This document shows, piece by piece, positions 22,165-33,950 of a stretch of 64,000 bases of DNA. Both the position numbers and the translations under genes were made by a program. A model generated the notes under the pieces. The model ran no database searches. It worked only from the letters and a program-made list of their open reading frames with translations, and was not told where the DNA came from. Source of the stretch: Flaveria trinervia (lineage: Eukaryota > Streptophyta > Magnoliopsida > Asterales > Asteraceae); assembly GCA_025506515.1 (NCBI GenBank), contig CM046457.1:41721541-41785540 (forward strand), given 5' to 3'. How positions within the stretch are numbered: position 1 is the first letter of the stretch; the number at the start of each line of letters is the position of its first letter.

Positions 22165-23191
22165 GTTGATAATGTGATATACATTGATAAATTGCATGAT
22201 ACTCCTATATGCTAAGTTATCATATATGATTAAACTATATTCCAACTAATATGTCACCAATGGGTCAAACGGGTCAACTAGGTTAACCTAGGATTATTGA
22301 GGTTCTATGTATACACGTACTTTTGTACTTGTGTGTTCTAGGTAACCTTTGAAGGATTGTCTTTGCATCTATCATGAGTCTCTTTATTCACTATCATTAC
22401 ACACTAGGTGAGTTCATGCCCCTCTATTTTTATAAACCTTCTTCTGGGGGGAGGTAGCATACTTTTTCTCAAACGCTATTTTATTATTATAAGTAGTGTA
22501 TGTTTTAACATAGTGTTTGATACCTTGAAAAGTCCTCACACTTTGGATCGTTAATAATGATAACTAGCGGGAAATCTTGGGTAGTCCTACTAGGTGTGAC
22601 GAGCCCCACTTGTGTGACTCGAGGTCAAACGGGTGGAATATTGTCCTAAACACAACATCGTCACGACCTGGTAAGTCGTGACAGGAGGCAACAACGCAGC
22701 ACAGTCAACTTCGATCGCGAAATCACTATGGTTATTACTTGTGAATATAGACTAGCTATCTTATTCAATACACTTCTTATGCTATACAATTGCTAATATT
22801 TATGATAAACGCAAACTCTTGAACTCACCAACCATTGTGTTGAAATTTTTAGTATGCTATTCTCAAGTCGTTAACTCAACTTGCCATTAGAAGCACAACA
22901 CGGGTCCAACATGCATCCTAAGGCTTTATTTCATAGACAAGTTGTTTATCTTTTATATATGGGTTTCAAACATTGGGATGGGGCGTGTTTGCCATATTAT
23001 GCATTCATTTACTTTGGGTTTGTCTTGTTTTGCAAAATGTTTCCGCATAGTTTTTAAACTTTTAAATTTTGGTTGGTTTTGTTTGAATATGACATATAGT
23101 GTCGTTCTGAGTAACTAGTGACTGTGATCCTGGTTTGTTCACACGCCTCGCGGTAAAACTCCGCACATGGATTTTGAGGGTGTGACAACAT
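22165..23191 (+). repeat. Gypsy K, 5'-truncated LTR (Tekay-like)
   Basis: Non-coding. The end reads GAGGGTGTGACA and an internal GAACTCACCAACCATTGTGTTG block resembles GAACTCACCAACATTATGTTG near 37856 in solo LTR I. Both marks are common in Tekay-type chromovirus LTRs. The LTR start is missing: the A 3' LTR abuts at 22164. No primer site follows 23191; pol sequence starts at once. Confidence 0.6.
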
Positions 23192-23625
23192 AAACAAGAG
23201 GAGGCATTTCAGACGTTAAAGGAAAGGTTTTGCAATGCACCGATATTAACCCTTCCTGATGGGTCAAATGATGTTGTGGTGTTTTTGCGATGCATCACAT
23301 CAAGGCCTAGGTTGTGTGCCTATCTAAAAGGATAAGGTGATTACTTATGCCTCATGTCAACTTAAGGTCCATGAAAAGAACTATACGACGCATGATCGGA
23401 ACTAGGCGCAATGGTGTTTGCCCTAAAGATATGGAGGCATTATCTATATGGGACTAAGTGTGTCTTCTACACTGATCATAAAAGTCTTCAACACATATTT
23501 GATCAAAAGGAACTGAATATTCGCCAAAGGAGATAGGTGGAACTCCTAAGTGATTATGACTATGAGATTCGATATCATCCGGGAAAGGCGAACGTAGTTG
23601 CTGATGCCTTGAAAGAGCATATAAT
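23192..23625 (+). pseudogene. Gypsy K RT tail and RNase H
   Basis: Starts HKQEEAFQTLKERF with ILTLPDGSNDVVVF, the RT-RNase H junction of Ty3/gypsy. Then [20 protein letters not shown], keeping the TDHKSLQ block, and LLSDYDYEIRYHPGKANVVA with DAL. Frameshifts near 23290 and 23390 and a stop at about 23535 break it. The rest of RT, protease and gag is deleted. Confidence 0.8.
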
Positions 23626-24640
23626 GTTGGCGCAGGGTGAAGCGCTAAAGGAAGAAAATATTGCATGTGAAGAGTTTCGAGGGTTAGACAAACAGATGAA
23701 CTGTAATGAAGATGGTGTACGGTATTTTTTGGATTGTATATGGGTACCTAAGTGGGGTGATATTCGAACCCTAGTTATGAATGAAGCACACAAGTCCAAG
23801 TATTCTCTTTATCCTGTGCAGACAAGATGTATCAAGATCTTAAGGATTTGTATTGGTGGCCAGGCATGAAAAAGGATATTGCAAAGTATGTGAGTGAATG
23901 CTTGACTTGTTCCAAAGTCAAAGCCGAACATCAAAAACCGTCAGATCTGTTGCAACAACCGAAAATTCCTGAATGGGAGTAGGAAAATATAATGATGGAT
24001 TTCATTACTAAGTTGCCTAGAACAAGTAGTGGGCATGATTCAATATGGGTCATAGTGGATCGAATGACAAAATCTACTCATTTCTTGCCTATTCGTGAGG
24101 ATTATATAATGGAGAAGTTAGCAAGGTTATATGTGATGAGATACTGACTAGGCATGGGGTGCCTATGTCTATTATATCTCATCGAGATAGTAGATTTACA
24201 TCTTGGTTTTGGCAGACTCTACAGAAGGCGATGGGTACTCGCTTAGACTTAAGTACCACCTATCATCCACAACCAAAGGTCAAAGTGAACGAATGATACA
24301 AACCTTAGAGGACATGCTTAGGGCATGTGTGATTGATTTTGATGGGAGTTGGGATACCCACTTACCATTGATTGAATTCTCTTACAACAACAGCTACAAC
24401 ACGAGCATTGGATGTGCTCCGTTTGAGGTGGTGTATGGAAGGAAATCTATATCTCCGATGTGTTGGGCGGAAGTAGGTGAGAACCAATTGACAGGCCTGG
24501 AGATTATCCAAGAAACGACTGAAAAAATATTTCAAATCAAGGATAGGCTTAAGGCAGCTCGAGATCGATAGAAAAGCTATGCTAATAACCATCGCAAGCC
24601 CTTAGAGTTCAACGTCGGTGATCATGTCTTATTGAAAGTT
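23626..24640 (+). pseudogene. Gypsy K integrase
   Basis: Zinc finger [14 protein letters not shown] (23899) after a [15 protein letters not shown] block. Catalytic core: [20 protein letters not shown] with [13 protein letters not shown] (first Asp), [12 protein letters not shown] (second Asp, near 24180) and [20 protein letters not shown] (the Glu, near 24275). A stop before ENIMMDF and two frameshifts make it non-functional. Confidence 0.82.
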
Positions 24641-25028
24641 TCTCCGTGGAAGGAATCATGCGCTTTCGAAAGAAAGGGAAATTCGCTCCGAGGTATGTTG
24701 GACCATTCGAGATCACTGAAAGAGTTGGTCCCGTAGCGTATCGATTGAAGTTACCTCAAGAACTTAGTGGTGTACATGATACATTTCATGTATCGAACCT
24801 TAAGAAATGCTTAGCCGATGGATCCCTTCATGTACCGATTAAGGAAATCAAGATTGACGAGAAACTACATTTTGTGGAAGAACCAATAGAAATTATGGAT
24901 CGAGAGGTGAAACAACTGAAGCGCAGCAAGATTCCAATTGTTAGAGTGAGATGGAACTCCAAGCGAGGGCCTGAGTTTACGTGCGAATAGGAAGACCAGA
25001 TCAAATCCAAGTATCCGCAATTGTCAGT
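24641..25028 (+). pseudogene. Gypsy K integrase C-terminus with chromodomain-like end
   Basis: Reads [40 protein letters not shown], then [20 protein letters not shown], as in chromovirus integrase tails. The expected end (EDQ..KYPQL) is reached after an in-frame TAG near 24990. The sequence then leaves gypsy at about 25028, next to TGTCAGTCAG, and enters D-type DNA of opposite orientation. Confidence 0.75.
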
Positions 25029-25029
25029 C

Positions 25030-25377
25030 AGTTCATTTATATTATCAATATCATAGTTCATGGTCTATAAGTAGGCAATCCTGACTACCCTCAACTCATC
25101 ATTCTGAGTGTTTGATCTGGGAGCAGCTCTAATTGAAGCTTCCATGAAGCCAACAGACCCAACAGAGAAACTTTCTCCCCTAGCTTTCTTGTCCTCTCTC
25201 CATCTCCTCCACCTTAATATCTTGAGCAGTCATTTTCCTTTTCTCTTTATCACTCATAGACCTTTGTGACTCAGGGTGGAGAGAGCTTTGGTCTTCATTG
25301 CTTAGTGTTGCATCCAAGCTCTAGCCAGAGAGAGGTTGAGATGTACCTTCACCAGCAGGTGTCTTATCAAGGGAATG
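25030..25377 (-). pseudogene. Fragment D' of a D-type env-position ORF
   Basis: About 345 bp similar (near 92% by eye) to 32300-32640 of element D, same strand. It encodes, on the minus strand, the ESQRSMSDKEKRK-like basic segment. It ends exactly at CAAGGGAATG, where the LTR of B starts, so B inserted in a second D-type copy. The left edge is the breakpoint with gypsy K. Confidence 0.75.
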
Positions 25378-26307
25378 TGTTGGATTCTTTATGCCCAAGA
25401 CACATAGAACACTGATGTGGTTAGTACGTTATGATCCAAGTGGGGTCATACCCAATAACAAGCTTAGCCAACACCAATTAATATTTAATTGATGATATGA
25501 TCATGCATTAAATAAATTCACCAATTTAGAAAATTGGTTTTCTAAATAAGTTGCATATGAGATTGAATAACCTATATGGATATTTTGTTCATGGATATTA
25601 TTTGTAATGTTGTTTAAATTGGTTAAATAAAATCAAATAATAGGAGTGTGTGTATAAGTTATATAATTAAAGGGCTAGTTACATAACTTATTCTAATTAT
25701 TAGTTTATAAAAATTGGGTTTTGGTTTTGGGGGGAAAACCCCGTCTAAAGAACAAGATTCAGCCGCCCCCTTTTGTGTGTGTGTCTTGCTTGTTTTTGAT
25801 ATACCATACTCCAAGAACTCACACACACTCTCCATCCTCTCATCTCTCTCACATATGCAAGAACCTCAAGGCAAAACTCTCTCCAATCTTGAAGTAAACC
25901 TCGGCTGCTTGATCTCGGCTGGAAGAAAGGTTTTCAGCAGCCTTTCAAGGTTCATTTTGGTGGTGAAATCCTAGCAACAAAGGTGATTGCTTGGTTCTTG
26001 TGGGTATGGATGCTTGAGGACATCTTTCCTTGATGTTTTGGCTGTTCAACAACATCATCTTCTTCACCCAAAATCGTTTTTCTGTAGCTTTCCTAAAGGT
26101 AGTATGTATGGCTTGTTTTGGGTTGTTATTTCTTGTTGATAGCTAGTTCATACACATATAAATGATCCTTATGTTCTTGGGTTTGTTGTTGTCATGTTAT
26201 TAGCCTTAATTTTTCACATTTCAAATGATAATTTTAAGGTTATATTCCGCTGCGTTTTCATAGTTTAAAGGTTAAACTAGTTTGACTAAGGTCCAACAAA
26301 CCCAACA
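25378..26307 (+). repeat. Element B 5' LTR
   Basis: 930 bp from TGTTGGATTC to ACCCAACA, with short inverted ends. A T/A-rich first third, then the CTCACACACACTCTCCATCC pyrimidine leader and ATATTCCGCTGCG near the end (26240s), a common copia LTR word. The primer site follows directly. The 86-codon ORF inside it is not conserved and I reject it. Confidence 0.82.
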
Positions 26308-27767
26308 TTGGCATCTAGAGCCGGATATGTGGATGACTAGTTTCATTTATCCTTGTAAAATTGGTTTTATGGGGCTTTAACAACCTATAGGGGCTGTTTT
26401 GTGGTGATGTTATAAATCCCCTACCTTTCAAGGTTATATCTAACATGCTTGTGATTAAACCTTGAAAGAAAGATATCAAATGGTTGATTGTGTTCGTTTG
26501 GACAAAAGACCTTAAATTCTTGGTTTATGTTGGCTGAAAATTTAGGGTCATATGGGGGTTTATTTGGTTCTTGAATGTTGTATATGATGATTCATATTGG
26601 TGCATAACCTAGCCTTGACCTTGTGTTGATTTGGTTTTATATGGATGTTTGTTTTGGTTGATTTCATTCATAATGGGTTGTAATATTATTCTTTTTTGTT
26701 TTGTATTTGGATGTAATTTATTTATTCATTCAATGGCAATGTAATAGATAGATTAAGTATGTTTTCTTTTATTAGAAAACTTGTATTAGGATATAAATTT
26801 TGTAAAAGAAGATGCACAAGATGGAAACACAAAAGGAAGACACAAGAGAAGGACTTGAAGCATTTGGATGCAAGTTCAAGTGGGGGTCTTTGGAGATCTC
26901 ATCTTTGTGTTGTGTTCAACCCTTAGGAAAGACCAAATGACAACACTTGTGATGGAAAACAAGTGTGTCAACATAGTGGCTATGGTTATGCACATGTAGT
27001 TGTTTGATATATGCTTGTTTGATTATTCATTTTATGTTGATTGTTTGATATATGGATATGCTTAACAATCTAAATAAATTATCCCAACAAGCTGAATTTT
27101 TTGGTTACTAATCATTAAGTGACTAATAAAAGGTTATTAAAAGAATTAATGATTTCAAAATAAAAGAGGTTTTATTAAAAAGAACCATAGGGTACCATGT
27201 TTATGAAAGCATGCGAATACAAGGTACATAGATTTTTCATAACTAGAATTAATGGAAACTTAAATCCCTTTGGAAACAAGTTAAACACCATACTTTTACA
27301 TGACACTCGAATCACTTGAGAACTACTTATGGGATAAAGGTCACCTAACAAGTTTTAGTGAACTTGTGTGTTTGAGGTGAGCTAACATATTTGTGGGATA
27401 AAGGTCACCTAACCACTTGTATGTGTAAACTCACACGTGTGTGTAAGTAGGACGACTTGAATTGGAAACCATGTGCATAGGGTCACCAAAGCATGGCGTA
27501 CAATGGTGTTGATGGGATTTTACATGCCGACTAAACATAAGATGTTTAACCGATCCCATAAAGCTAGAAGTTGCAATAGGTTGCAATTGTCAAATGTTGA
27601 CTACCTTGTTAATTTCAATAATGGGATAAAGGTCACCTAACCATCATTTAAATGTAATGTTGGATTCTAGATTTTATTATTAATTGTCTATGAGACGTTT
27701 AAAGGGTATTAATAATTAAAATGCAATTTTTCAGGAATACTAAAATGAACTTTGTAATTTTGTAGAA
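26308..27767 (+). other. Element B primer site and leader, no gene seen
   Basis: TTGGCATCTAGAGCCGG at 26308 is a mutated tRNA-Met primer site (TGGTATC-AGAGCC with one change and one insertion). The 1.4-kb leader is AT-rich, with GGGATAAAGGTCACCTAA repeated three to four times near 27335, 27395 and 27620. The repeats might be part of a packaging leader; the function is unknown. Confidence 0.6.
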
Positions 27768-28660
27768 ATGGACGCAAACAATAATGCTACCACCCTGACC
27801 GTCCCTACCCTATCACTAAGAACAACCTTAGAAAGGGATCGTCTAACCATAATAACTTTATAGACTGGTATCAAAACTTGAGAATCGTTCTCAAGTAAGA
27901 GAAAAGGGCCTATGTCCTTGACGATCCTATTCCTGACCAACCCAACCCGAGGATGTTGAGGCCTATAACGATTGGCTCAATACACTGAGGATTCCATGCA
28001 GGTTTTTTGCCTCATGTTGGGAACTATGATTCCCGAACTCCAAAAGGACTTGGAGCATCTTGGGGCATATGACATAATTACCCAGTTGAAGGAAATGTTC
28101 CTTCAATAAGCTAGGGTAGAGCGCTTCGAAATGGTTTGAGCACTTCATGCGTATCATATGGAAGAAACCAAATCGGTATCATCTTATGTTCTTAAGATGA
28201 AATGCCACGTTGATCGGCTCGAGAGGCTTAATTGTCTCGTCTCAAAAGAGCTAGCCACGGATTTGATCCTTAATGGCCTAACTAAAAGGTTTGAGACGTT
28301 CATAATGAATTACAATATGAATGGGTGGGACAAGAGTATTGGTGAGCTTCACGCAATGCTCAAAACAACCGAGGCAAGGATGGGTAGAAAGGTTCTACCT
28401 GTTCTCTGGATCAATGAGGGAGGCAATAAGAAAAGGCCATTACCTGATCCCAAGGAAAATGTTGCCAAAGGAAAGGGGTACATCAAAGGAAAGGGGAAAG
28501 GAAAGGCTAAAGCGGAACCTCCAAAGCCTAAGCTTGAGAAGCCTAAGGTAACGGAGAACGATCCATGCCTTGAGTGTTGAGAGATAGGACATTGTAAAGG
28601 GAATTGTCCAACCTATCTCAAAGAGTTGAGAAACAAGAGGGATGCTGGGCAAACCTCAGG
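27768..28660 (+). pseudogene. Element B gag
   Basis: ATG at 27768 (MDANNNATTLTVPTLSLRTT). Later open piece 28158-28580: KSVSSYVLKMKCHVDRLERL, SKELATDLILNGLTKRFETF and SIGELHAMLKTTEARM are copia gag (UBN2-like) blocks. A Lys-rich stretch (GKGKGKAKAEPPKPK) precedes the CCHC knuckle, which contains a TGA between its second Cys and EIGHCKGNC. Several other stops are present, e.g. near 27861. Confidence 0.8.
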
Positions 28661-30052
28661 TACAACTTTCATAATTCACATTGGTTTAAATGTTATTTCT
28701 TCAAACACATGGGTATTGGATATCGAATGTGGAAGTCACATATGCAATTGTTGCAGGGGTTCAAAAGAAATAAGCACTTCATGATGGGAGACACAAGTCT
28801 CTACATGGGCAATGGAGCAAAAGTTGATGTCGAAGCCAAAGGAGACAATATTTTGAAACTTTCAAATGGTTTGGAAGTTGTTCTTAAGAACATTTTGTAT
28901 GCTCGTAGTTAGACTAGGAACATAATTTTGCTTTCCCTTTTAGAACAATGTGGTTATGAATTAAAGTTTGTTAATAATAGTATTTATGTTTGTATGGATG
29001 ATGTATTTTATTTCAAGGCTATGCCTTTTAATGGAATCTATGAACTGGTTCATGATGATTCATCCTATAATAGCTCATTATACCAAACAAACACCAAGAA
29101 ACTTAAAATGGGTTTAAGAGATTCTTATCTTTGACATTGTCATCTTGGTCACATAAACAAGAATCGGATTCAAACACCTCAAAAGCATGGTCTTTTGAAA
29201 AACAAATGAAAACGTTTCATTCGACAAGTGTGAATCTTGTTTACAAGGTAAGATGACCAAGTCACCCTTTAGTGGCACTAACGAGAGGGCAAAAAACTTA
29301 TTGGGAATCATACATTTGGATGTATGTGCCCTTTTAATACAATGACTAGAAATGGTGAAAGATACTTCATTACCTTAAGGACGGTTATAGTCACTATGGT
29401 TATGTGTACAGGATGACACACAAACAATGAAGCTTTTGAAATGTTCAAAATCTTCAAGAATGAAGCAGAAAATCAACTCAATAAAACTATCAAAGTTATT
29501 TATTCAGATAGAGGAGGTGAATACTCAGTGATGCTTTTAGTACCATTTAAGAAGTTGTGAGATCGTCTCACAACTTACTCCACTGGAACACCACCATATA
29601 ATGGTGTGTCTGAAAAGAGAAATTGAACCCTATTGGATATGGTTCAAATCTATGATGGCTATATGCTCACTACCTCTATCATTTTGGGGTTTCGCAATGC
29701 TCTCCGAGGCTCGTATTTTGAATATGGCCTTGACCAAGATAGTCGATTCACTAAGTGTATATTTTTTGGATATCCCAAAGACTGTATAGGATACTACTTC
29801 TTTGATCCAACAGAGCAAGAGTAATATTGCTCAAAAGGCTAAGTTCTTGGAAACTAAGTTCCTTATGGAAGGAATAACATATAGAACAGTGGAATTTGAT
29901 GAGGATCAAGATCCACAAGCCGATACATGTTTGGTTGACACTAGCGATCAACAAGAGGTTGTTGATGATGATCAAGAGGTTGATCAATACACAAACAAAA
30001 CATTCACAGATCTGGTAGAGTTAGCATTCCACTTGAAAGATATGGATTTTTC
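28661..30052 (+). pseudogene. Element B protease and integrase
   Basis: The protease reads NTWVLDIECGSHMCN, where the family has D-T/S-G, so the catalytic triad is destroyed by two changes. A further block (LKNILYARS) follows. Integrase: CHLGHINKNRI zinc block (29139), CESCLQGKMTKSPFSG type block with frameshift (29230), IHLDVCAL core start (29310), then RGGEY (29512) and GVSEKRN (29603) readable in changed frames. Many stops. Confidence 0.75.
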
Positions 30053-30770
30053 ATGAGTGGATGCAATGTGGTTGACTCCAATAAGCCAACTACATACCAT
30101 GAAGCAGTGTCAAATTCGGATTGTGACAAATGGTTGGATGCCATGAACGTTGAGATGCAATCCATGTATGTCAATCAAATTTGGGAATTGGTTGACCCTC
30201 CACTTAACTCCAAGCCTGTTGGATGCAAGTGGGCTTCAAAGAAGAAAATAGATATACATGGAAACTTGGATACTTACAAAGAAAGACTTGTAGCAAAAGG
30301 TTTCAATCAAACTCAAAGGGTTGATTATGATGAAACCTTCTTGCTTGTGGCAATGCTAAAGTCAATTAGGATATTATTTGCCATAGCTGCATATTATGAC
30401 TATGAGATTTGGCAAATGGATGTCAAAACCACTTTTATTGATGGACATCTCGAAGAGACTGTCCATATGGTTCAACTTGATGGTTTTGGCGGTCCACAAC
30501 ATCCTAAAAGTATGCAAGTAAAGAGGTCAATCTATGAATTGAATCAAGTATCGAGAAGTTGGAATCAACGTTTTGATGAAGAGATCAAGAAATTTGGTTT
30601 CATCAAGAACGCTAACAACGCTTGTGTGTATACGAAGGCTAGTAGGAGCATAATAACATTCTTAGTATTGTATGTTGATGACATACTACCTTTTGGAAAT
30701 GATATTCCAACCATGGAAGGTGTCAAAACCTGGCTTGGAAGTTGTTCTTCCATAAAATCTCGGTGAAGCA
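30053..30770 (+). pseudogene. Element B reverse transcriptase
   Basis: A 237-aa open piece: KPTTYHEAVSNSDCDKWLDA, MQSMYVNQIWELVDPPLNSK, GCKWASKKKIDIHGNLDTYK, RLVAKGFNQTQRVDYDETF, WQMDVKTTFIDGHLEETVHM and YVDDILPFGND at 30671 with intact YVDD. It is the best preserved part of B. It ends where the frame breaks at 30766. Confidence 0.85.
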
Positions 30771-31592
30771 GCCTATATTTTGGGAATATAGATCTATAGG
30801 GATAGATCGAGGAGGTTGATAGGTTTAAATCAAAGTGCATATATTAATAAAGTCTTGAAAAGGTTCAAGATGGAAAAACTCTGAGAAAGGTATGGTACCT
30901 ATCCAAAGAGAGACAATATTGAGTACATCTCAATGTCCAAGCTCAAAGGATGAGCAAGATCGAATGAAGGACATCCCATATGCATCAGCTATAGGATCCA
31001 TCATGCGATGATATGCACTAGATCGGACGTGTTATGCGCGTTAATCATGACGAGCAGATATCAGTAGAATCCAGGTAATAGCCATTGGATGGCTCTTAAA
31101 AGTATATTGAAATACCTTAGGAGGACTAAGAAAATGTTTCAAATATACGGATCTGATGAAGAGGAACTCGTTGTAAAGGGTTACACGGATGCAAGTTTCC
31201 AAACCGTTCGAGATGATTCTCAATCACAATCGGGGTATGTCTTCATTATGAATGGAGTAGCATTGTCCACTACAAAATATGAATACATTGCCGCATCATT
31301 AGCAGCTCAGGAAGCTGCATGGATAAAGAAATTTATCGCCTACCTAGGGTGGTCTCTACCATTCAAGTCCCCTAGAAATCCTTTTGTGATCACGAGGGTA
31401 CGATTGCATAAATCTAGGTACCCTTTCCTCTTCAAAAGGCTAGGCACATTGAGTGGAAACTCAACTACATAAGGGATGAAGTTGAAAAGGGAAAAATATG
31501 TATTCGTAAAGTTCACACCGATCAATACATTGCGGATCCACTCACGAAGCTCCTTGAAAGGGCAAAACATAAAGTCATACTTGTGCCTTAGG
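30771..31592 (+). pseudogene. Element B RNase H, end of pol
   Basis: Blocks SRPDVLCA-like (frameshifted, 31020), YLRRTKKMFQIYGSDEEELV, GYTDASFQTVRDDSQSQSGY, TKYEYIAASLAAQEAAWIKK, and, in another frame, VHTDQYIADPLTKLLERA near 31505. This is the typical copia RNase H C-terminus. The breakpoint to D lies within about 10 bp of the natural stop. Confidence 0.82.
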
Positions 31593-32693
31593 TTTTCCTC
31601 AGTTAGGTTTTCCTCTCTCATAGGTTTAGATTGAGAGGGGACAGAATCCTACTGTGGATCAGAAGATGAAGCTTGTTGAGATTCAGTAGGAGGTCCAGGT
31701 TGTGTTGTCTCAAAAGGTTTAACCTTAACCTCCACTTCTTGAGGGACCTGACTTAATGGGGAGTGTAAGTCAACAAGTTCTCCTATTTTGATATTCTGCT
31801 TGAATACCCTAATGTCCTCATCCATGGTGGATAGAGACATAGGGCTAAGTCTCCTTCCGAAGAATCCATACAGCTTTAAGAAGCTCATCCTCCTCTGCCT
31901 ATGAGCAAACTTCTTCATGCTCTTTTGGATGATGGCTCTTTCCTTTGCAACCTTTTCTCTCATCTTTCTCTTTGTTGTCTTTCTTTCTTTGAGTACTTCA
32001 AGTTCAAGCTATTTAAGATACTCAAACTCTATCTACTCAAAGGACAAAGGAAGAAGTGCATCTGCATGATATAGGCCTATGGGACTCAGGTAGTTGATCA
32101 TATTGATCCTATCAGTTTCTTTATCTACTTGTGGTTCTTGTGGAGCCACAAACTCTTGTTCAGGACTTTCTTGAACTTGTGAAAGGGTAGGAACATGTTT
32201 GTAGAGCCTTTTCAGCCTCTTTTCTTCCTTTATTTGGAGAAGCAATCTTGCATCCTCTATCTCCTTCCTTTCTCTTGACATTTCCATGTCAGCCACTTCA
32301 TTTATATTATCAATATCATAGTTCCTGGTCTGCAAGTAGGCAATCCTGACTATCTTAACTCATCATTCTGAGTGTTTGGTCAGGGAGCAGCCCTAATTGC
32401 AGCTTCCATGAAGCCAACAGACCTAACAGGGGAACTTTTTCCCCTTAGCTTGCTTTTCCTCTCTCTCCCCTCCTCCTTAATCTCTTCAGTTGTCATTTTC
32501 CTTTTCCCTTTATCACTCACAGACCTTTGTGACTCAGGGTGGAGAGAGCTTTGGCCTTCATTGCTTAGTGTTGCATCCAAGCTCTAGCTAGAGAGAGGTT
32601 GAGATGTACCTTCACCAGCAGGTGTCTCATCAAGGGAATGACTTTTGAAGTTGTTGTAGGTGTGACAGGGCTCTCAGGTTCAATCACAAGGCC
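31593..32693 (-). pseudogene. Element D env-position ORF, C-terminal half
   Basis: Minus strand, continuing from 38159 across solo LTR I. Contains SQRSVSDKGKRKMTTEEIKE, a coiled, charged part with RNYDIDNINEV, then KSMKKFAHRQRRMSFLKLYG with FFGRRLSPMSLSTMDEDIRV. The same blocks occur in E at 51306-51440 (KSMKKSADRHRMMSFLKLYG). Stops and frameshifts separate four open pieces. The protein end is cut by the junction with B. Confidence 0.75.
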
Positions 32694-33004
32694 TTCAGTG
32701 TGACATCCGTCACCATCAGGTCCGTCAATTGACTTGAAATCCGTTAATTCTCTTTTCATGCATTTATTATTTTGCGTAATTAATATATTTTCGAACCGAG
32801 TCTCATCACATCTCCTTTTCGTGCCAACCTTAATATTAACTAACGAGAATAATAAATTTTATTTTATTGTTATCATTATTACCGTAAATATTGTTAATAT
32901 TATTATTAATAATAATAATATTATTATTATAATTAAGTTCAGGATTTAATTTGTAATTTAATTAAACTTGAGGGATTAATTAATTCAAAGTTAAGGGTCA
33001 TAAG

Positions 33005-33950
33005 TTTTGGATCAAAAGAACCAATGAGCCTGATAAGAAAAACTCTAAGTCCCACAGACATCACAACAACTGCTGAAGACTTGATCAGCTGTTTGACAAA
33101 GTCTAAAGAGCAATAGCTGAAGAACAAAGTACTGAAGACTTCAACAGTTGAAGACCAACGTCTGAAGATCAACAGCTGAAGACTAAAGTACTGAAGACTT
33201 CAAAATTTGAAGACTAAAGTACTGAAGACTTCAAAATCTGAAGACTAAAGTACTGAAGACTTCAACAGCTGAAGACCAAAGTCTGAAGATCAACAGCTGA
33301 AGACTAAAGTACTAAAGACCAAAGTCTGAAGATCAACAGCTGAAGACTAAAGTACTGAAGATCAACAGCTGAAGTACAAAGACTGAAGACAACAACTGAA
33401 GACATCAGCTGATGACAACAGTTGAAGTTCAAGTACAAGTACTGAAGCCTTTAGAGTTTGTTACAACAGCTGAAGAAGCATTCTTCAGTTGTTGTGATGG
33501 TTTCTTTTCAGTAGTTTCTTTTGTATTTCAGTACTTGTAAAATGACTGAAGAGCATGTTCTTCAGTCGTTGTAGTTTCAGTAGTTTCTTTTCAGTAGTTG
33601 TAGTGATAGTTAACACTTAGTATTTTTGTAAGAAGATGTCAGCTGTTTGACATCTTCAGTAGTTGTGTTAACTATCAGTAGTTTGAATAATTCTATTAGA
33701 TGTCACTATCAACTGACATGAGTAGACGTCACATCTCCTATATAAGAGATGTTGACCTAATTGTACGTGTGACATTCTGTTACCACGAAAGCGCATATTG
33801 AATGAAATATCTTTCGCAGAATTCTCTCTCTCTATAACCGTTTACTCTTATATTGAATATCAATTGTGTTCTTGTGAATTGTCTAATTCATTGTTTGATT
33901 TCCGCTGCAATACTCTCTAATCAATCAAACGTAGATCACTGATCCTAACA
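33005..33950 (+). repeat. Element C 5' LTR
   Basis: 946 bp, starts TTTTGGATC (TG mutated to TT) and ends GATCCTAACA. The CTGAAGACT/ACAGCTGAAG tandem part is longer than in A (units at 33130-33370). TATATAAG at 33739-33746 lies in the centre of the palindrome ACATCTC/GAGATGT (33731-33752). The upstream 9-bp inverted repeat has a mutated right arm. Confidence 0.88.

Larger units (their letters stand above)
25378..31592 (+). mobile_element. Element B, copia (TNT1-94-like pol), 3' end deleted
   Basis: 5' LTR, altered primer site, long leader, gag, protease, integrase, RT and most of RNase H. No 3' LTR exists: pol stops at about 31592 at a short duplicated word (AGGTTTTCCTC, 31590 and 31606) and D sequence follows. 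It is a lineage other than A, D and E: no env-position ORF, and RNase H reads YLRRTKKMFQIYGSDEEELV. Confidence 0.85.

Noticed and set aside
22165..22300. TSD for the main A element at its right end (GTTGA)
   Set aside because: The left side of the LTR at 9632 is a polypurine tract (GAGTT), so the two cannot be compared.
25714..25974. 86-aa ORF
   Set aside because: Lies inside the B LTR leader; no start context or motif, and element structure explains the DNA.
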